A stretch of 64,000 nucleotides of DNA from Limanda limanda (Eukaryota > Chordata > Actinopteri > Pleuronectiformes > Pleuronectidae). The DNA lies in contig NC_083651.1 of NCBI RefSeq assembly GCF_963576545.1, positions 13,499,886 through 13,563,885 of the forward strand. Reading direction: 5' to 3'. Positions 61,784-64,000 of the stretch are shown piece by piece; the first letter of the stretch is position 1, and every line of letters starts with the position of its first letter. The position numbers were made by a program, and so were the translations under genes. The notes beneath the pieces are model-generated. The model saw only the letters and a list, made by a program, of their open reading frames with translations. It was not told where the DNA came from and did no database searches.

Positions 61784-62104
61784 TTAAAGGTTCAGTGTGT
61801 AGAAAATAGTGACATCTAGTGGTGAAGTTTCATGTTGCAGCTGAATACCTCACTTCACCCCCCCTTCAGAACATGAAAGAGAACCTGTGATAGCCTTCAG
61901 TTGTCATAAAAACTCTAAAGGGGTTCTGGGCTACCGATGTAAATATAAAGTATTTAAATATAAAGGGTCCATTTTGGGGTAAAGAAAAATAACAATTGTT
62001 TAATTTAAATGAAACACACTAGTGAGCACATCACAAGGATTATTTAATAAAAAATTTCTGCCAATAAATCCCTTTCTCATAAATCTTACACACTGGATCT
62101 TTAA
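61784..62104. mobile_element. MITE with TTAA flanks, common teleost type
   Basis: The left end is TTAA-AGGTTCAGTGTGTAG and the right end reverse-complements to TTAA-AGATCCAGTGTGTAAG, a 15-16 bp inverted repeat with two or three mismatches. The interior (GTGACATCTAGTGGTGAAG; TTTAAATACTTTATATTTAC on the other strand) matches a family I recall as abundant in teleosts. No coding capacity. Confidence 0.75.
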
Positions 62105-64000
62105 GGATGGATGCGTGATATCATTGAAAGCTCAATAACTAACATAGAAAATTAACTTTGTTGTGATCAGTATTATTGTATTTATTCTATTTCTCTCCCA
62201 TGATGTGAAGTCAGTGACTAAATGTGGAAATCAGACAGATTTATAATGCCAGATCTTATCTAAACTATTCTGTAACAGGTTAAACATGCCTCAGCCATGA
62301 TGATGCTGCCATTGCTATATGGCTCGTATGTGGATCCAGTTATGTTACCGCTATACACTCAGCCTGGGTTTACATAAAAAGTGTAAAAAGATCTCTTCCT
62401 CTGCGTCGAGCTCTGTAATCTCGAGAGCAAACATTACTCATCACTTCCTCTCTCCTGAGCTCTTCTCACAGCCGGACTCACGTATCCAACTACGTCAGAC
62501 ATATCAAGCAAGTGTTGTTTAAACATGGAGCCTTTTGGGATGAGGCTTCAACTGAAGTAACCATAGAAACCTCGGCCACAGCACACAGCGCTCACATACT
62601 GTATCAGTCTATGAGGGCCTGCGAACGGCCTCTGTGTGCCACAGCCTTTTTGCGTTTCTCTGTCATCTCCAGCCTCTGTAAATAACTACAAACACATTGT
62701 ACACACACGCATGATAAGGCACTTTTTTTGCACAGTGCCCAGTGGATTTAATGCATTGCATCATCTTGGTTTTTCACAGATTGTTGAAATCCAGACCTGC
62801 AATCCGGGCCTATAAGCACACATCCGGAGACACATCAGGCCACAGAGGTTTACTGGCTCTGGTTCAGTTTCTTCAGAGCTCAGTGACTCACCAGCCACTG
62901 TATATTCACAGCGGACGCACACACTCATCACTGCAGAGCCTCAAGGGTTCTGCTCTCTCTGTTTGCTCTGCGGACGATCACACTGTTTGGGCTGAGTCAC
63001 ATCATCTTCATCTATTTATTTTCTCACAGTCTGGATCCAGGAAAATCCCACGTGTGCACAGCCTGTATACTGGGCTGGTAACGAACCACAGAGTACAATA
63101 CTCCCCTACAAATATAGAAGGATAGTTTAAAACATTACCTGCATAAAATCTCAAAGATTTCAGATGTACTTTTTGGGCATACTATACCAATGAGGTAAAT
63201 ATATATTTTAAGTAAAGTATATATCAGTAAAGTGTACAAAGCTTTAATTAAGGATGAAATGACTCAGGTTTTTCTCTCCCGATGAGGCCTTAATAGACTG
63301 TATAGCTTGTGGTATAGGAAGATAGTGATGTCCCTCATCAAGCTATATACCCGAGGATCTGTATGATAAGCTCCTCTTAAGATGCCTCTGTCCTGCAGAG
63401 AGCTCAGATACCAAATCGGGCAGTCATCCGCTTCATGGCTTCAAGACTCATTAGCAAGACGCTCTTTTTGTGCAGATGACAGTCGGGTCTTTGTTCCATC
63501 GCTCCCATCTGGTGTTTGGGTTTGAGACGGTGCATAACCGGGCGACATCAAAGCAGTGGCACTTTGATCTATCTGCAGATTCCGGCGCTGTGTTTGTAGA
63601 TCCAGCGGCAGACACCACAGGGTATAGTGGCGTGTCATCACCAGCGCACACAGCATCGTTCCGTCTCATTTTGAGGCTGCATGGCCACCGGCATGAAGGA
63701 ATGTCTGCTCTGTCCAGTTGTGTCTTAAACAGCAGACAAGGATAGTAAAAACAAAAAAAGGTAGACAGACACAGATCGACAGGTGAATGAGGGACCACTT
63801 CATTGAGAGCAGCTGGGATTTACTTTAGTGGTGATGACAATATGCGAACATGGTCACTCATTGTTTTGACGTGCCTTAACTGCCTCAGGGATTTGGCAAA
63901 AAGAAATCACGACAATCCAGCACCAGGAGCTCTTCTCTCTGTGAGCCTGCAGGTTTGTTGTAATAAAACACACATGGGCTTAATCGTCGGAATCCATACT

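Overview
The window is from a vertebrate nuclear genome, most likely a teleost fish. Its genes are split into short exons with GT-AG introns. The non-coding DNA carries long AC/TG microsatellites, small inverted-repeat elements and tRNA-derived SINE remnants of types I recall from fish genomes. I see no bacterial, phage or organellar features.

The window holds one gene locus: a head-to-head pair of type IV (basement-membrane) collagen genes. On the minus strand, 31 coding exons can be placed from the start codon at 47267 down to the left edge, where exon 31 is cut off. They join in one frame without a stop into about 924 residues: a signal peptide, an N-terminal 7S region with four cysteines, and a long Gly-X-Y triple helix with many short interruptions. 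The rest of the helix and the C-terminal NC1 domain lie outside. The chain belongs to the alpha2/alpha4/alpha6 class. I favour col4a4, but some helix landmarks look more like alpha2 or alpha6, so the paralogue is left open. On the plus strand, the first coding exon of the partner gene (expected alpha1/alpha3/alpha5 class) encodes only a signal peptide (47995-48066). Its next exon lies beyond the right edge.

Layout: 1-8549 has exons 31 to 4 of the minus-strand gene, packed with introns mostly of 80-200 bp and at most about 1 kb. 8550-25721 is intron 3 (17 kb); 25722-25802 is exon 3 (7S cysteines); 25803-47083 is intron 2 (21 kb). 47084-47267 has exons 2 and 1; 47268-47994 is the probable shared bidirectional promoter; 47995-48066 is the partner's exon 1; 48067-64000 is its intron 1. 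The large introns contain microsatellites, four MITE-like elements with recognisable terminal inverted repeats (one with a TTAA target duplication and 25-bp perfect termini), two copies of another inverted-repeat family, two SINE remnants, several copies of a degraded dispersed family, and a CpG-rich segment that may be regulatory. No other protein gene is convincing.

Function: type IV collagen chains assemble as heterotrimers of alpha1-class and alpha2-class chains. Head-to-head pairing from one promoter is the known arrangement for supplying both chain types to the same cell. I found no undescribed system. The points most worth checking are the mixed paralogue signature, the shared promoter, the CpG-rich intronic segment, the RGD motifs and the transposable elements.
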